Below the pieces are notes generated by a model. That model saw only the letters and a list, made by a program, of their open reading frames with translations, ran no database searches and was not told the DNA's origin. Shown piece after piece: positions 28,860-36,542 of a DNA stretch of 37,094 nucleotides. The stretch is from positions 1-37,094 of IMG/VR virus record IMGVR_UViG_3300024054_000524; one strand, written 5' to 3'. The stretch comes from a virus. Position 1 is the first letter of the stretch. Each line of letters starts with the position of its first letter. The position numbers were made by a program, and so were the translations under genes.

Positions 28860-29131
28860 TGAATCCCGGTATCTCCCCCTCCCAGCCCTCCCCCGCAAGC
28901 GGGGGAGGGCAATGTGATGCCTGGCTGAAGTGGGCGGAGCGGGTGGACGCCTGGCGCCTGTTCCCGCGCCTGTTCGTGGCGGGCTACGGCGTGCTGGCCT
29001 GGGATGTGTGGCAGTGGGTGCAGTCGTTGAAGGATCTGAGCCCGGCGCAGACGGCGTTCACCACGGCGGTGATCGGCCTGTGCATTCCGCTGCTGGGCTG
29101 GTACATGAACACGGGAAGGAAGTGGCAATGA
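28859..29131 (+). CDS. Holin-like membrane protein with repeat-derived N-terminus
   Basis: A 90-residue product. Residues 1-17 (NPGISPSQPSPASGGG) are read from palindromic element R7. The rest, WLKWAERVDAWRLFPRLFVA, GYGVLAWDVWQWV, then TAVIGLCIPLLGWYMNTG, contains two membrane segments in the layout of small phage holins (IFPR-LxxxGY-WDVxQW pattern). The start overlaps the previous stop (TGATG) and the stop overlaps the next start. Confidence 0.7.
   Translation: MNPGISPSQPSPASGGGQCDAWLKWAERVDAWRLFPRLFVAGYGVLAWDVWQWVQSLKDLSPAQTAFTTAVIGLCIPLLGWYMNTGRKWQ
28873..28910. repeat. Palindromic element R7
   Basis: CCCTCCCCCGC-AA-GCGGGGGAGGG, a perfect 11-base inverted repeat (28886-28909), preceded by CTCCCCCTCCCAG. 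It is in frame within the holin-like gene and read in the same frame as R6, so both give the peptide SPASG. Confidence 0.88.
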
Positions 29132-29718
29132 GGCTGATGGCGCTGCGCAATCGGGTCATGCCCTGGCTGGCGCCGGGCCTGCTGTTCCTGGCGCTGGCGG
29201 GCGCCGCGCTGGCCCTGTGGGTGCTGGTGTCGCCGGCCCGCGTGCCCATGGCCCGCTACGTGCCCGCCGCGCCGGCCCCCGCCGTAGCCGAGGCGGAGAC
29301 CGTGGCCACGCCCATCAAGACCGGCACCGTCCAGGCCTACAAGCCGGCGGCCAAGCGGGCGCTGAAGCTACCGGACCCGATCCAGGCGGCGCCCGAGCAA
29401 CAGGTGATCGCGGCCGCCACGGTGTCGCCTTCTGACCAAGCCTACACGCTGACCACGCTGATCGATACCGACACCGGCGTGGTGCGCACCCTGCAGCGCG
29501 CCGAGCCCCTGCCCTGGCTGGCGCGCGATCCGTCCGGGCGGCTGGATCTGTTGCTGGGGCAGAGCCAGGACGGCCCGGTGGCGCGGCTTTCCGTGACGCA
29601 AAACCTGTTGCGGATGCGGGAATGGCGCCTGGGCGTGGCCGGGTCGGTGACCCAGCACCTGGGCGGCCGGCCGGAGACGGATTGGCTGGTGGGCGTCAAC
29701 CTGGGGACGTCCTGGTGA
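29128..29718 (+). CDS. Single-span membrane protein in lysis cluster
   Basis: The 196-residue product has one membrane anchor at about 12-35 (APGLLFLALAGAALALWVLV), a Pro/Ala-rich stalk with KPAAKRALKLPDPIQ, and a C-terminal beta-rich domain (TTLIDTDTGVVRTLQRAEPL, then MREWRLGVAGSVTQHLGG). It might take the place of a spanin, but no Rz/Rz1 signature or lipobox is seen. GGAAGGA precedes the start. Confidence 0.65.
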   Translation: MRLMALRNRVMPWLAPGLLFLALAGAALALWVLVSPARVPMARYVPAAPAPAVAEAETVATPIKTGTVQAYKPAAKRALKLPDPIQAAPEQQVIAAATVSPSDQAYTLTTLIDTDTGVVRTLQRAEPLPWLARDPSGRLDLLLGQSQDGPVARLSVTQNLLRMREWRLGVAGSVTQHLGGRPETDWLVGVNLGTSW

Positions 29719-30062
29719 GCCGGCCCGAGCCCATTCGTTATGCGGATCCGCTGCACCCCGCGCATCCGCTGCGCGAGATCACGCTCTGGCGGCCGACCTG
29801 GTGCAACTGCCTGATCTGGGCGCGCCACCAGCAGCGCGCGCACGGCGGCTATCTGATGCAGCGGCGCAGCGTGGTGCGCTGGCGCTGGCGCCGCGCCGGC
29901 CGCGACCGTCTGGCGTTCTGGCCGCACGCGCTGTGGAGCCCGGACGGTGAGACCTGCTTCGAGTACACCACGGACAAGCCGGCCTGGCTGCCGTGGTACC
30001 GGCTGCCTGCGATGCTGCTGTTTCGCGGCCGCGTGCAGCGGGTGACGCGGCAATGGCCCTGA
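29715..30062 (+). CDS. Basic, Trp/Arg-rich small phage protein
   Basis: A 115-residue product from a GTG start overlapping the previous stop (GTGA). Starts VSRPEPIRYADPLHPAHPLR, then ITLWRPTWCNCLIWARHQQR and a highly basic SVVRWRWRRAGRDRLAFW. It has no membrane segment. Similar basic proteins are encoded in this slot in BcepMu-like phages. The function is unknown. Confidence 0.6.
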   Translation: MSRPEPIRYADPLHPAHPLREITLWRPTWCNCLIWARHQQRAHGGYLMQRRSVVRWRWRRAGRDRLAFWPHALWSPDGETCFEYTTDKPAWLPWYRLPAMLLFRGRVQRVTRQWP

Positions 30063-30076
30063 TCCGGAGCGCCGCG

Positions 30077-30292
30077 ATGGATGATGCCGACCGCGCCGAG
30101 GAGAGGATCGAGCAGGTCCTTGAGGACGCCCTGGCGGAGGTGCGCCGCGCCCAGGAGCGCGGCATCAAGGCCGTGGGCGTGTGCCTGTTCTGCGGCGAGC
30201 CGCTGCCGGACCACATGCGGTTTTGCGATGCGGATTGCCGCGACGGATGGGAATTTGAAGCGCGCATGCAGCGCATGAACGGGGTGACGTGA
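30077..30292 (+). CDS. TraR/DksA-like zinc-finger protein
   Basis: A 71-residue product. Start 30077 (GGAG upstream) is preferred to the ATG at 30053. An acidic coiled N-terminus (DDADRAEERIEQVLEDALAE) is followed by a C4 finger: VCLFCGEPLPDH, then RFCDADCRDGWE. This is the layout of the small TraR-type proteins of phages, which may act on RNA polymerase. Confidence 0.8.
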   Translation: MDDADRAEERIEQVLEDALAEVRRAQERGIKAVGVCLFCGEPLPDHMRFCDADCRDGWEFEARMQRMNGVT

Positions 30293-30624
30293 TGGATTTG
30301 GGCTGGCTGGATTTCGCCTGGAAGGTGGTGATCACCATCCTCAACTTCGCCGGCTGGGTGTGGATGTACCTGTCCAGCCGCGACAAGGTCACGAATGCGC
30401 GCATCACCACGCTCCAGGAGGAGATCGACGTGAAGCTGGACGACCACGGCACCCGCCTTACCAGCCTGGAGCGCACCCAGGAACTGGGGCCGACCCACGA
30501 AGATCTGGGAAAGCTGCACGGCAGGATCGATGAGCTGTCGAGCCTGCTCAAGCGCATCGAGGGCGAGAGCAACGCCCAGACCCGGATCCTCAATCTTGTG
30601 TACGAATCGCTGATCAAGAGGTAG
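30292..30624 (+). CDS. DUF2730 membrane-anchored coiled-coil protein
   Basis: A 110-residue product with a membrane segment at about 8-28 (FAWKVVITILNFAGWVWMYL), then a coiled coil with DDHGTRLTSLERTQELGPTH and LHGRIDELSSLLKRIEGE, which matches the DUF2730 (Mu gp25-like) pattern. Probably a morphogenesis or lysis accessory protein. The ATG 30292 is preferred to GTG 30289. Confidence 0.8.
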   Translation: MDLGWLDFAWKVVITILNFAGWVWMYLSSRDKVTNARITTLQEEIDVKLDDHGTRLTSLERTQELGPTHEDLGKLHGRIDELSSLLKRIEGESNAQTRILNLVYESLIKR

Positions 30625-30626
30625 CC

Positions 30627-30923
30627 ATGAACACGCTGAACACCCTGGTGACCGAGGACCGCCGCCTGGCGGTCCTGACCCTTCTGGCCGATTCCCACGC
30701 CTACCAGGCCGGGGCGCCCATGCTGCAGATGGTGCTGGCCGGCTTGGGCCACGCGGTGGCCCTGGAAACCGTGTTGGCGGACCTGACCTGGCTGCGCGAC
30801 GCCGGCCTGGTGAGCCTGCGCGAGGTGGGCGGCGTGCACATCGCCACCCTGTCCGGGCGCGGCCTGGACGTGGCAACGGATCGGACGCAGGTGCCGGGCG
30901 TGGCGCGGCCGCGGCCGGAGTAG
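30627..30923 (+). CDS. VpaChn25_0724-family phage protein (winged helix)
   Basis: A 98-residue product. RRLAVLTLLADSHAYQAGAP, then LETVLADLTWLRDAGLVSLR and VHIATLSGRGLDVA form the ArsR-like winged-helix pattern of the small family found before the small terminase in Mu-like phages (Mu gp26 position). AGAGG precedes the start. The function is unknown. Confidence 0.82.
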   Translation: MNTLNTLVTEDRRLAVLTLLADSHAYQAGAPMLQMVLAGLGHAVALETVLADLTWLRDAGLVSLREVGGVHIATLSGRGLDVATDRTQVPGVARPRPE

Positions 30924-30926
30924 GCC

Positions 30927-31445
30927 ATGGGCCGCAAATCCGCCATCACCCGGATGGACCCGCGCATCCGCGCGGCGGTGGACACGGCGATCCGCGAGGG
31001 CCGGGCCACCATCGCGGATATCGTCGGCCTGATCCGCGAGATGGGCGGGCAGGCCAGCATGAGCGGCGTTGGGCGCTACAAGCAGAGCGTGGAAGCCCAG
31101 ATGGCGCACTACCGCCAGGCCCAGGAACTGGCGCGGGTGTGGGCGGAGCAGATCCCGGACAACGGCGACGTGGCCCAGCTCACGCGCCAAGTGCTGTCCG
31201 TGCTGGCCTTCCGCGCCGCCGGTGACATGAGCGAGGGCGAGACCGTCGAGGGCAAGGAGGTGGCCTGGCTGGCCCGGGCGCTGAAGGACATCGCGGCCAG
31301 CGCCAAGCAGGACGTGGACACCCGCCGCGCAGTACGCGCGGAGATCGAGGCCGAGCAGCAGCGCAAGCTTGAGGGCGTGGCCAGGAACCGCAGCCTGGAC
31401 GCCGAAACCCTGAAGGCCGTGCGCGAGGCGCTGTACGGTTCCTGA
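30927..31445 (+). CDS. Small terminase subunit (DUF3486, Mu gp27)
   Basis: A 172-residue product. GRKSAITRMDPRIRAAVDTA, then ADIVGLIREMGGQASMSGVG and RYKQSVE match DUF3486 (Mu gp27). The protein binds phage DNA and starts headful packaging with the large subunit next door. The C-terminal helix includes LEGVARNRSLDAETLKAVRE. GGAG lies nine bases before the ATG. Confidence 0.9.
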   Translation: MGRKSAITRMDPRIRAAVDTAIREGRATIADIVGLIREMGGQASMSGVGRYKQSVEAQMAHYRQAQELARVWAEQIPDNGDVAQLTRQVLSVLAFRAAGDMSEGETVEGKEVAWLARALKDIAASAKQDVDTRRAVRAEIEAEQQRKLEGVARNRSLDAETLKAVREALYGS

Positions 31446-31455
31446 GCCTGATTCC

Positions 31456-32823
31456 GTGTCCGCCCCCGTCCTCTACCCGTATCAGCGCCGGTATCTCGCG
31501 GACACCCGCCGCTTCAAGGCCGGCATGTGGAGCCGCCAGACCGGCAAGACCTTCACCACCACCCTGGAGGCGGTGCTGGATGTGCTGGAGGCCGAGGCGT
31601 CGGGACGCATCAGCCGCTGGACCATCCTCTCCGTGTCCGGCGCGCGCGCCCTGGATGCCATGGACAACGGCGTGAAACTGCATTTGCGCGCCTTCCGCGC
31701 TGCCTTCGAGTCCCTGGCGCTGCCCTTCGAGGCCGACGAGATGGCCCAGGTGGTGCGTCTGCCCGGCGGCAGCTACATCCGCGCCATCGCCAGCAAGCCC
31801 AGCACGGCGCGCGGCATGAGCGACAACCTGATCCTCGACGAGTTCGCGCACCACCAGGACAACCGCGCCATCTGGACCGCCCTGTTGCCGGTGGTGTCCA
31901 AGCCCGGCCTGAAGCTGCGCGTGATCTCCACGCCGAACGGCGTGGGCGACAAGTTCCACGAGATCATGACCGCGCCGGACAGCATCTTTTCCCGCCACGT
32001 GGTCACCCTCCAGGACGCGGTGGCGGACGGCCTGCCGCGTGACATCGAGGAGCTGCGCCGGGCTATGGCCGATCCGGAGGCCTGGGCGCAGGAATTCGAG
32101 TGTCAGTTCGTCGACGCGGCGGCGGCCTGGCTGCCCTACGAGCTGATCGGCGCCTGCGAGCACGCGGACGCGGGTGTGCCGGATGGCTATGCCGGCGGCC
32201 CATGCTTTGTGGGCATGGACTTCGCCGCGCGCGGCGACCTGACCGTGCTGGCCGTGCTGGAGCAGGTGGGCGACGTGCTGTGGTGCCGCGAGCTGATCGA
32301 GATGCACCGCGTGAGCTTCGCCGAGCAGCTGGCCCGCCTGGATGCGGTGATGCGCGGCTACCGCGTGATCCGCGCCGCCCTGGACCAGACCGGCCTGGGC
32401 GAGATGCCCGTGGAAGAGGCGCGCCGCCGCCATGGCAGCCTGCGCGTGGAGGGGGTGCTGTTCAGCCCGGCGCGCAAGCTGGACCTGGCCACGGCGCTCA
32501 AGCAGGCCATGGAGGACCGGCGCCTGCGCATCCCCAGCCGGCCGGAGCTGCGCGCCGATCTGCACAGCGTCAAGCGCGAGATGGGTCCCACCGGCGCGCC
32601 GCGGCTCACCGCCGAGCGCGAGGCGGGCAGCCACGCCGACCGCTTCTGGGGCCTGGCGCTGGCCGCCGGCGCCGCCCACGGCGGCGGCGTGGTGATCGAC
32701 TACCAATCCGCCGGCCAGCGCGTGGGCGGCCTGCCCGCCGGCCGCTTCGAGGCGCTTCCTGGCCAGACCACGCCCGCCGGCTGGGGCACCGTGGCCGGCG
32801 GCAATGACATGGAAGGATTCTGA
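31456..32823 (+). CDS. Large terminase subunit (Mu gp28 type)
   Basis: A 455-residue product from a GTG start. The ATPase has SRQTGKTF (26-33, Walker A with Q-T-G-K-T) and LILDEFAHH (124-132, Walker B with catalytic Glu). The nuclease domain begins GMDFAARGD (252-260), with D254 as a metal ligand and later AALDQTGLG and SHADRFWGLAL. It drives DNA packaging and headful cutting. It is shorter than Mu gp28 (551), chiefly at the C-terminus. Confidence 0.93.
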   Translation: MSAPVLYPYQRRYLADTRRFKAGMWSRQTGKTFTTTLEAVLDVLEAEASGRISRWTILSVSGARALDAMDNGVKLHLRAFRAAFESLALPFEADEMAQVVRLPGGSYIRAIASKPSTARGMSDNLILDEFAHHQDNRAIWTALLPVVSKPGLKLRVISTPNGVGDKFHEIMTAPDSIFSRHVVTLQDAVADGLPRDIEELRRAMADPEAWAQEFECQFVDAAAAWLPYELIGACEHADAGVPDGYAGGPCFVGMDFAARGDLTVLAVLEQVGDVLWCRELIEMHRVSFAEQLARLDAVMRGYRVIRAALDQTGLGEMPVEEARRRHGSLRVEGVLFSPARKLDLATALKQAMEDRRLRIPSRPELRADLHSVKREMGPTGAPRLTAEREAGSHADRFWGLALAAGAAHGGGVVIDYQSAGQRVGGLPAGRFEALPGQTTPAGWGTVAGGNDMEGF

Positions 32824-32825
32824 CG

Positions 32826-34304
32826 ATGGCCACCCCGGAAAAGAACGAGATCGCGTCGACGCTGGACGGTCGCGACATCACGCGCGGCTTCCTCTCGCCG
32901 CTGATGCTGGAACCGCCCGACGATACCGTGCTGATGACGCGCGGGGCGGGGGATTACAGTCTGTACCGCGAGGTGCTGCGCGACGACCACGTCAAGGCGG
33001 CCCTGACCCAGCGCATCCAGTCGGTGATCGCTCGGCCGTGGGAGGTGAAGGCGGGCGGCAAGCGGGCCGTCGACAAGGCGGCGGCGGAATTCCTGGCCGA
33101 GCAGCTGGAGGCCGTGCGCTGGGACGACATCACCGCCAAGATGCTCTACGGCGTGTTCTATGGCTTCGCCGTGGCCGAGGTGATGTGGGGCACGGATGGC
33201 CGGCATGTGACGCTGGCCGACATCAAGGTGCGCGACCGGCGACGCTTCGGCTACGACGGCGCCCAGCGCCTGCGCCTGAAGACCATGGCGAATTTCAACG
33301 GGGAGTTGTTGCCCGAGCGCAAGTTCTGGGCGTTCAACACCGGCGCGGACCACGACGACGCGCCCTATGGCCTGGGCCTGGCGCACTGGCTGTATTGGCC
33401 GGTCTGGCTGAAGCGCAACGGCATCCGCTTCTGGGCCACGTTCCTGGAAAAATTCGGTATGCCCACCGCCGTGGGCAAGTTCCCGCCCGGCAGCAGCCAG
33501 GAGGACCAGAGCAAGCTGTTGGCGGCGCTGCAAGCCATCCAGCGCGATTCGGCCATCATATTCCCGGACGGCATGCAGGCCGAGCTGCTGGAGGCTACCC
33601 GTTCCGGCACGGCGGACCACGCCAGCTTCACCGCCATGCTCAACGCCGCCATCCTGGTGATCACCATCGGCCAGACCGCCAGCACCCAGGGCACGCCGGG
33701 CAAGCTGGGCAACGACCAGGAACAGGGCGAGGTGCGGGACGACATCACCAAGGCGGACGCCGACCTGGTGTGCATGAGTTTCAACGCCACGGTGGCAAAG
33801 TGGCTGACGGAGTTCAACTTCCCCGGTGCCGAGCCGCCCCTGGTGTGGCGCGTGATGGATGAGCCGGAGGATCTGAACCAGTCCGCCGAGCGCGACGAGC
33901 GCCTGGCGCGGGTGGGCTATAAGCCCAGCCTGGCGCGGGTGACGGAGGTGTATGGCGAGGGGTATGAGGCCGCTTCTCAGGCAGCGGTGGATGCCGTTCC
34001 TGGCGCCGCGCCAAATGGCGAGCCCGCCCAGTTCGCCGAGGGCGATGGCGCCGACCTGACACCCATCGATGCCATGGCCGAGCGCATGACCGAGGAGGCC
34101 GCGCCGGCCTTGAGAGACATGCTGGATCAAATCCGCGTGTTCGCCGAATCCGCCGAGTCACTGGAACAACTGCGCGATTGGCTGCTGGAATCCTATGGTG
34201 ATTTGGACACCGGCGAGCTGGCCAAGGTGATGCAGACCGCGTTCGCGGCGGCGGAGCTGTCCGGGCGGTTCGACGTGGCCGAAGAGGCCGGGTTGCTGAA
34301 GTGA
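32826..34304 (+). CDS. Portal protein (DUF935, Mu gp29)
   Basis: A 492-residue product that matches Mu gp29: N-terminal GRDITRGFLSPLM, then YREVLRDDHVKAALTQRIQS, IARPWEVKAGG, LARWDD-type EAVRWDDITAKMLYGVFYGF, and FWATFLEKFGMPTAVGKF. The portal dodecamer is the DNA gate of the capsid. AAGGA precedes the start. The C-terminal 100 residues are acidic and helical. Confidence 0.93.
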   Translation: MATPEKNEIASTLDGRDITRGFLSPLMLEPPDDTVLMTRGAGDYSLYREVLRDDHVKAALTQRIQSVIARPWEVKAGGKRAVDKAAAEFLAEQLEAVRWDDITAKMLYGVFYGFAVAEVMWGTDGRHVTLADIKVRDRRRFGYDGAQRLRLKTMANFNGELLPERKFWAFNTGADHDDAPYGLGLAHWLYWPVWLKRNGIRFWATFLEKFGMPTAVGKFPPGSSQEDQSKLLAALQAIQRDSAIIFPDGMQAELLEATRSGTADHASFTAMLNAAILVITIGQTASTQGTPGKLGNDQEQGEVRDDITKADADLVCMSFNATVAKWLTEFNFPGAEPPLVWRVMDEPEDLNQSAERDERLARVGYKPSLARVTEVYGEGYEAASQAAVDAVPGAAPNGEPAQFAEGDGADLTPIDAMAERMTEEAAPALRDMLDQIRVFAESAESLEQLRDWLLESYGDLDTGELAKVMQTAFAAAELSGRFDVAEEAGLLK

Positions 34305-34460
34305 TGCAGAAAAGAGGAAGGCGACGGGCCGGGTGCGGGAACACCCTGCCCGCCGCCGCCGCCCACAGGGCTGCTGTGAGCATTGGCCAAGGCCCTCCCC
34401 ACCGTGCACACGGCGGAGCGAGCCTATCAGTGAAACACCTGACACGAAAGGCGATGACTC
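34305..34460 (+). ncRNA. Hairpin-rich leader upstream of the methylase, candidate structured RNA
   Basis: A 156-base non-coding gap inside an otherwise tightly overlapping operon. It can fold into a long stem (34320-34357: GGCGACGGGC pairs with GCCCGCCGCC, extended by GGGTG/CACCC around CGGGAA), a CACAG/CTGTG hairpin, CCGT-GCAC-ACGG, and TCAG/CTGA just before the methylase start. The ribosome site of the methylase (AAGG) is weak. It may be a cis-acting RNA or attenuator for this one gene. No known riboswitch is recognised. Confidence 0.45.
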
Positions 34461-35231
34461 ATGCACTCCGCACGCCCCCTGGTGCCCTGGATCGGCGGGA
34501 AACGCCGTCTGGCGAAGCACATCCTGCCGCTTTTTCCGGACCACACCTGTTATGTGGAGCCGTTTTGCGGGGCGGCGGCCCTGTTTTTCATGAAGGCGCC
34601 GGCGCCGTCCGAGGTGCTCAACGACGTGAACGGCGACCTGGTGAACCTGTATCGGGTGGTGAAGCACCACCTGGAGGAGTTCGTGCGCCAGTTCAAGTGG
34701 GCGTTGGTGTCGCGCCAGCTGTACGAGTGGGCGCGGGAGACGCCGCCGGAGACGCTGACCGACATCCAGCGCGCGGCGCGGTTCTATTTTCTGCAGCGGC
34801 AGGGCTTCGGCGGCAAGGTGGAAGGTCGGACGTTCGGCACGTCAACCACCGATGGGCCGCGCTTGAACCTGTTGCGCATGGAGGAGGAGCTGTCGGCCGC
34901 GCATCTGCGCTTGTCCCAGACCGTGGTGGAACATCTGGACTGGGCGGAGTGCGTGCGCCGCTACGACAGGCCACACACGCTGTTTTTCTGCGACCCGCCC
35001 TATTGGGGGACGGAGGGCTACGGCGTGGATTTCGGCATGGACCAGTACGCCAGGCTGGCGGATCTGGCCCGCTCGATCCAGGGGCACATGGTGATCACGG
35101 TGAATGAAATTCCGGCCATGCGCGAGGCGTTCCATGGCCTGCCTATGGAGGCGGTGGATATCCGCTACAGCGTGGGTGGCGGCGGGCGCGGAAACGCGAC
35201 GAGCGGCGAACTGATCATCCGGAGCTGGTGA
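34461..35231 (+). CDS. dam: DNA adenine N6-methyltransferase (D12/Dam class)
   Basis: A 256-residue product. LVPWIGGKRRLAKHIL (motif X/I region), CYVEPFCGAAALFF (SAM site), NDVNGDLVNLYRVVKHHLEE and FCDPPYWGTEGYG (catalytic DPPY) identify a D12-class N6-adenine methylase. It probably protects phage DNA from restriction or alters expression. It is inserted between portal and MuF, a place where the Mu family usually has no gene, and it has its own structured leader, so it looks like a cargo gene. The stop overlaps the MuF start (TGATG). Confidence 0.93.
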   Translation: MHSARPLVPWIGGKRRLAKHILPLFPDHTCYVEPFCGAAALFFMKAPAPSEVLNDVNGDLVNLYRVVKHHLEEFVRQFKWALVSRQLYEWARETPPETLTDIQRAARFYFLQRQGFGGKVEGRTFGTSTTDGPRLNLLRMEEELSAAHLRLSQTVVEHLDWAECVRRYDRPHTLFFCDPPYWGTEGYGVDFGMDQYARLADLARSIQGHMVITVNEIPAMREAFHGLPMEAVDIRYSVGGGGRGNATSGELIIRSW

Positions 35232-36463
35232 TGCCGGATCCCCTCGCTCTAGTCCTGAAAAAGCCCTTCGCCGAGCAGGTGGCGTTTTTCCGCCAGAAGC
35301 TCGGCAACCTGGTGCCCACAGAGCGCTGGACGGATCTGTGGAAGGCGCAGCACGACACCGCCTTCATGGTGGCGGGGGCGATGAAGGCGGATCTGCTGGC
35401 CGATCTGGCCGGTGCTGTGGACCGGAGCATCGCGGAGGGCAAGAGCATCGAGGCCTTCCGCAAGGATTTCGACGCCATCGTGGCGCGGCACGGCTGGGCC
35501 TACCGGGGCGAGCGCAACTGGCGCACGCGGGTGATCTACCAGACCAACATTTCGACGTCCTATGCGGCCGGTCGTGAGGCCCAGATCGCCGCCGCCGGCT
35601 TCCCCTACAAGCTGTATAAGCACAGCGACAGCGTGCTGCACCCGCGTCCGCTGCACGTAAGCTGGGACGGCCTGGTGCTGCCGGTGAACCACCCGTTTTG
35701 GGCCACGCACACGCCGCCCAACGGCTGGGGCTGCAAGTGCCGTGTGATCGGCATCCGCGACGAGGCCGCCGCCCGCCGCCTGGGTGGTCGTTGGGGCGAT
35801 GCGCCGCCAGCGGAATGGCAAGAAATCGACGCGAAGACTGGCGAGCCGGTGGGGGTGGACAAGGGATGGGGGTATCGGCCGGGAACGACGGTGGACGTCA
35901 AGGTCCAGCAGATGGCGGCCAAGACGCAGCAGTGGGAATACACGCTGGCCAAGGCCTTCATGCAGTCCGTGCCGGAGCGCCAGCGTGACGCCATGGCCAT
36001 CGCGTACCGAAACCTGCCATCGGTGGCCGATGACGCTCGGCGTTACGCCGCCCGGGCCTTGGCAGGCGAAACGGATGACCCGCCGTATCGCACGCTGGGA
36101 TTGTTGACCAGCGAGGACGTTACTCGGATTAAGCGGTTGTCCGGGATTGATGTCGGCCTGTTCGATTACGCCCTGGACCGATCCGCCATCACCCATATCG
36201 GTGAGCGCCATGGTTCGGCGGCCAAAGAGGCGGGTCGTGGCCAGATCGCCATCGAGGCCAAGCACTTCGCCAAATTGCCTGAACTCCTCAATTCGCCTGA
36301 TAGCGTTGAGGACGCCGGGCGTTCCTGGCGTGGGAATCTTCCCTTGGTGCGCTACATAAAGCGGTTTGACGACGAGGAATACGTGGTGGTGATGGAGGTG
36401 CGCGGCGGACGGAAGATGCTGGTTCCGGAGACCTATTTCATCAGGAAGCGTCGCTCGTCATGA
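35231..36463 (+). CDS. MuF head morphogenesis protein with C-terminal toxin-like nuclease domain
   Basis: A 410-residue product. Residues 1-215 are the MuF (Mu gp30/F) head protein: KPFAEQVAFFRQKLGNLVPT, ARHGWAYRGERNWRTRVIYQ, HPRPLHVSWDGLVL and PPNGWGCKCRVIGI. A linker region follows (215-290). Residues about 295-410 resemble the BECR-fold phage nuclease (PBECR) toxin domains: SAITHIGERHG, ELLNSPDSVED, then VRYIKRFDDEEYVVVMEVRG and LVPETYFIRKR at the end. MuF-toxin fusions are a known class; the domain could be injected into the host. No immunity gene is seen downstream. Confidence 0.88.
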   Translation: MPDPLALVLKKPFAEQVAFFRQKLGNLVPTERWTDLWKAQHDTAFMVAGAMKADLLADLAGAVDRSIAEGKSIEAFRKDFDAIVARHGWAYRGERNWRTRVIYQTNISTSYAAGREAQIAAAGFPYKLYKHSDSVLHPRPLHVSWDGLVLPVNHPFWATHTPPNGWGCKCRVIGIRDEAAARRLGGRWGDAPPAEWQEIDAKTGEPVGVDKGWGYRPGTTVDVKVQQMAAKTQQWEYTLAKAFMQSVPERQRDAMAIAYRNLPSVADDARRYAARALAGETDDPPYRTLGLLTSEDVTRIKRLSGIDVGLFDYALDRSAITHIGERHGSAAKEAGRGQIAIEAKHFAKLPELLNSPDSVEDAGRSWRGNLPLVRYIKRFDDEEYVVVMEVRGGRKMLVPETYFIRKRRSS

Positions 36464-36542
36464 CCCGACCCCTACGCCCTGGGCGCTTCGTGGTATGAGC
36501 ACGACGGTGTGTGCCTGGCGAGCAACGACTCAAGGATAGCCG
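36464..36542 (+). other. Gap between MuF and gpG, open in the MuF frame
   Basis: After the MuF TGA (followed by C, a leaky context) the same frame stays open for 33 codons (PDPYALGASWYEHDGVC and so on) and stops inside gpG. A 12-codon ORF starts at 36460 in another frame. No gene of immunity-protein size fits. The in-frame stretch may be a remnant or a read-through tail. Confidence 0.3.

Noticed and set aside
34301-35107. Plus-strand frame starting at the portal stop and overlapping the methylase
   Set aside because: Out of frame with the clearly recognisable D12 methylase; its N-terminal part only reads the structured gap.
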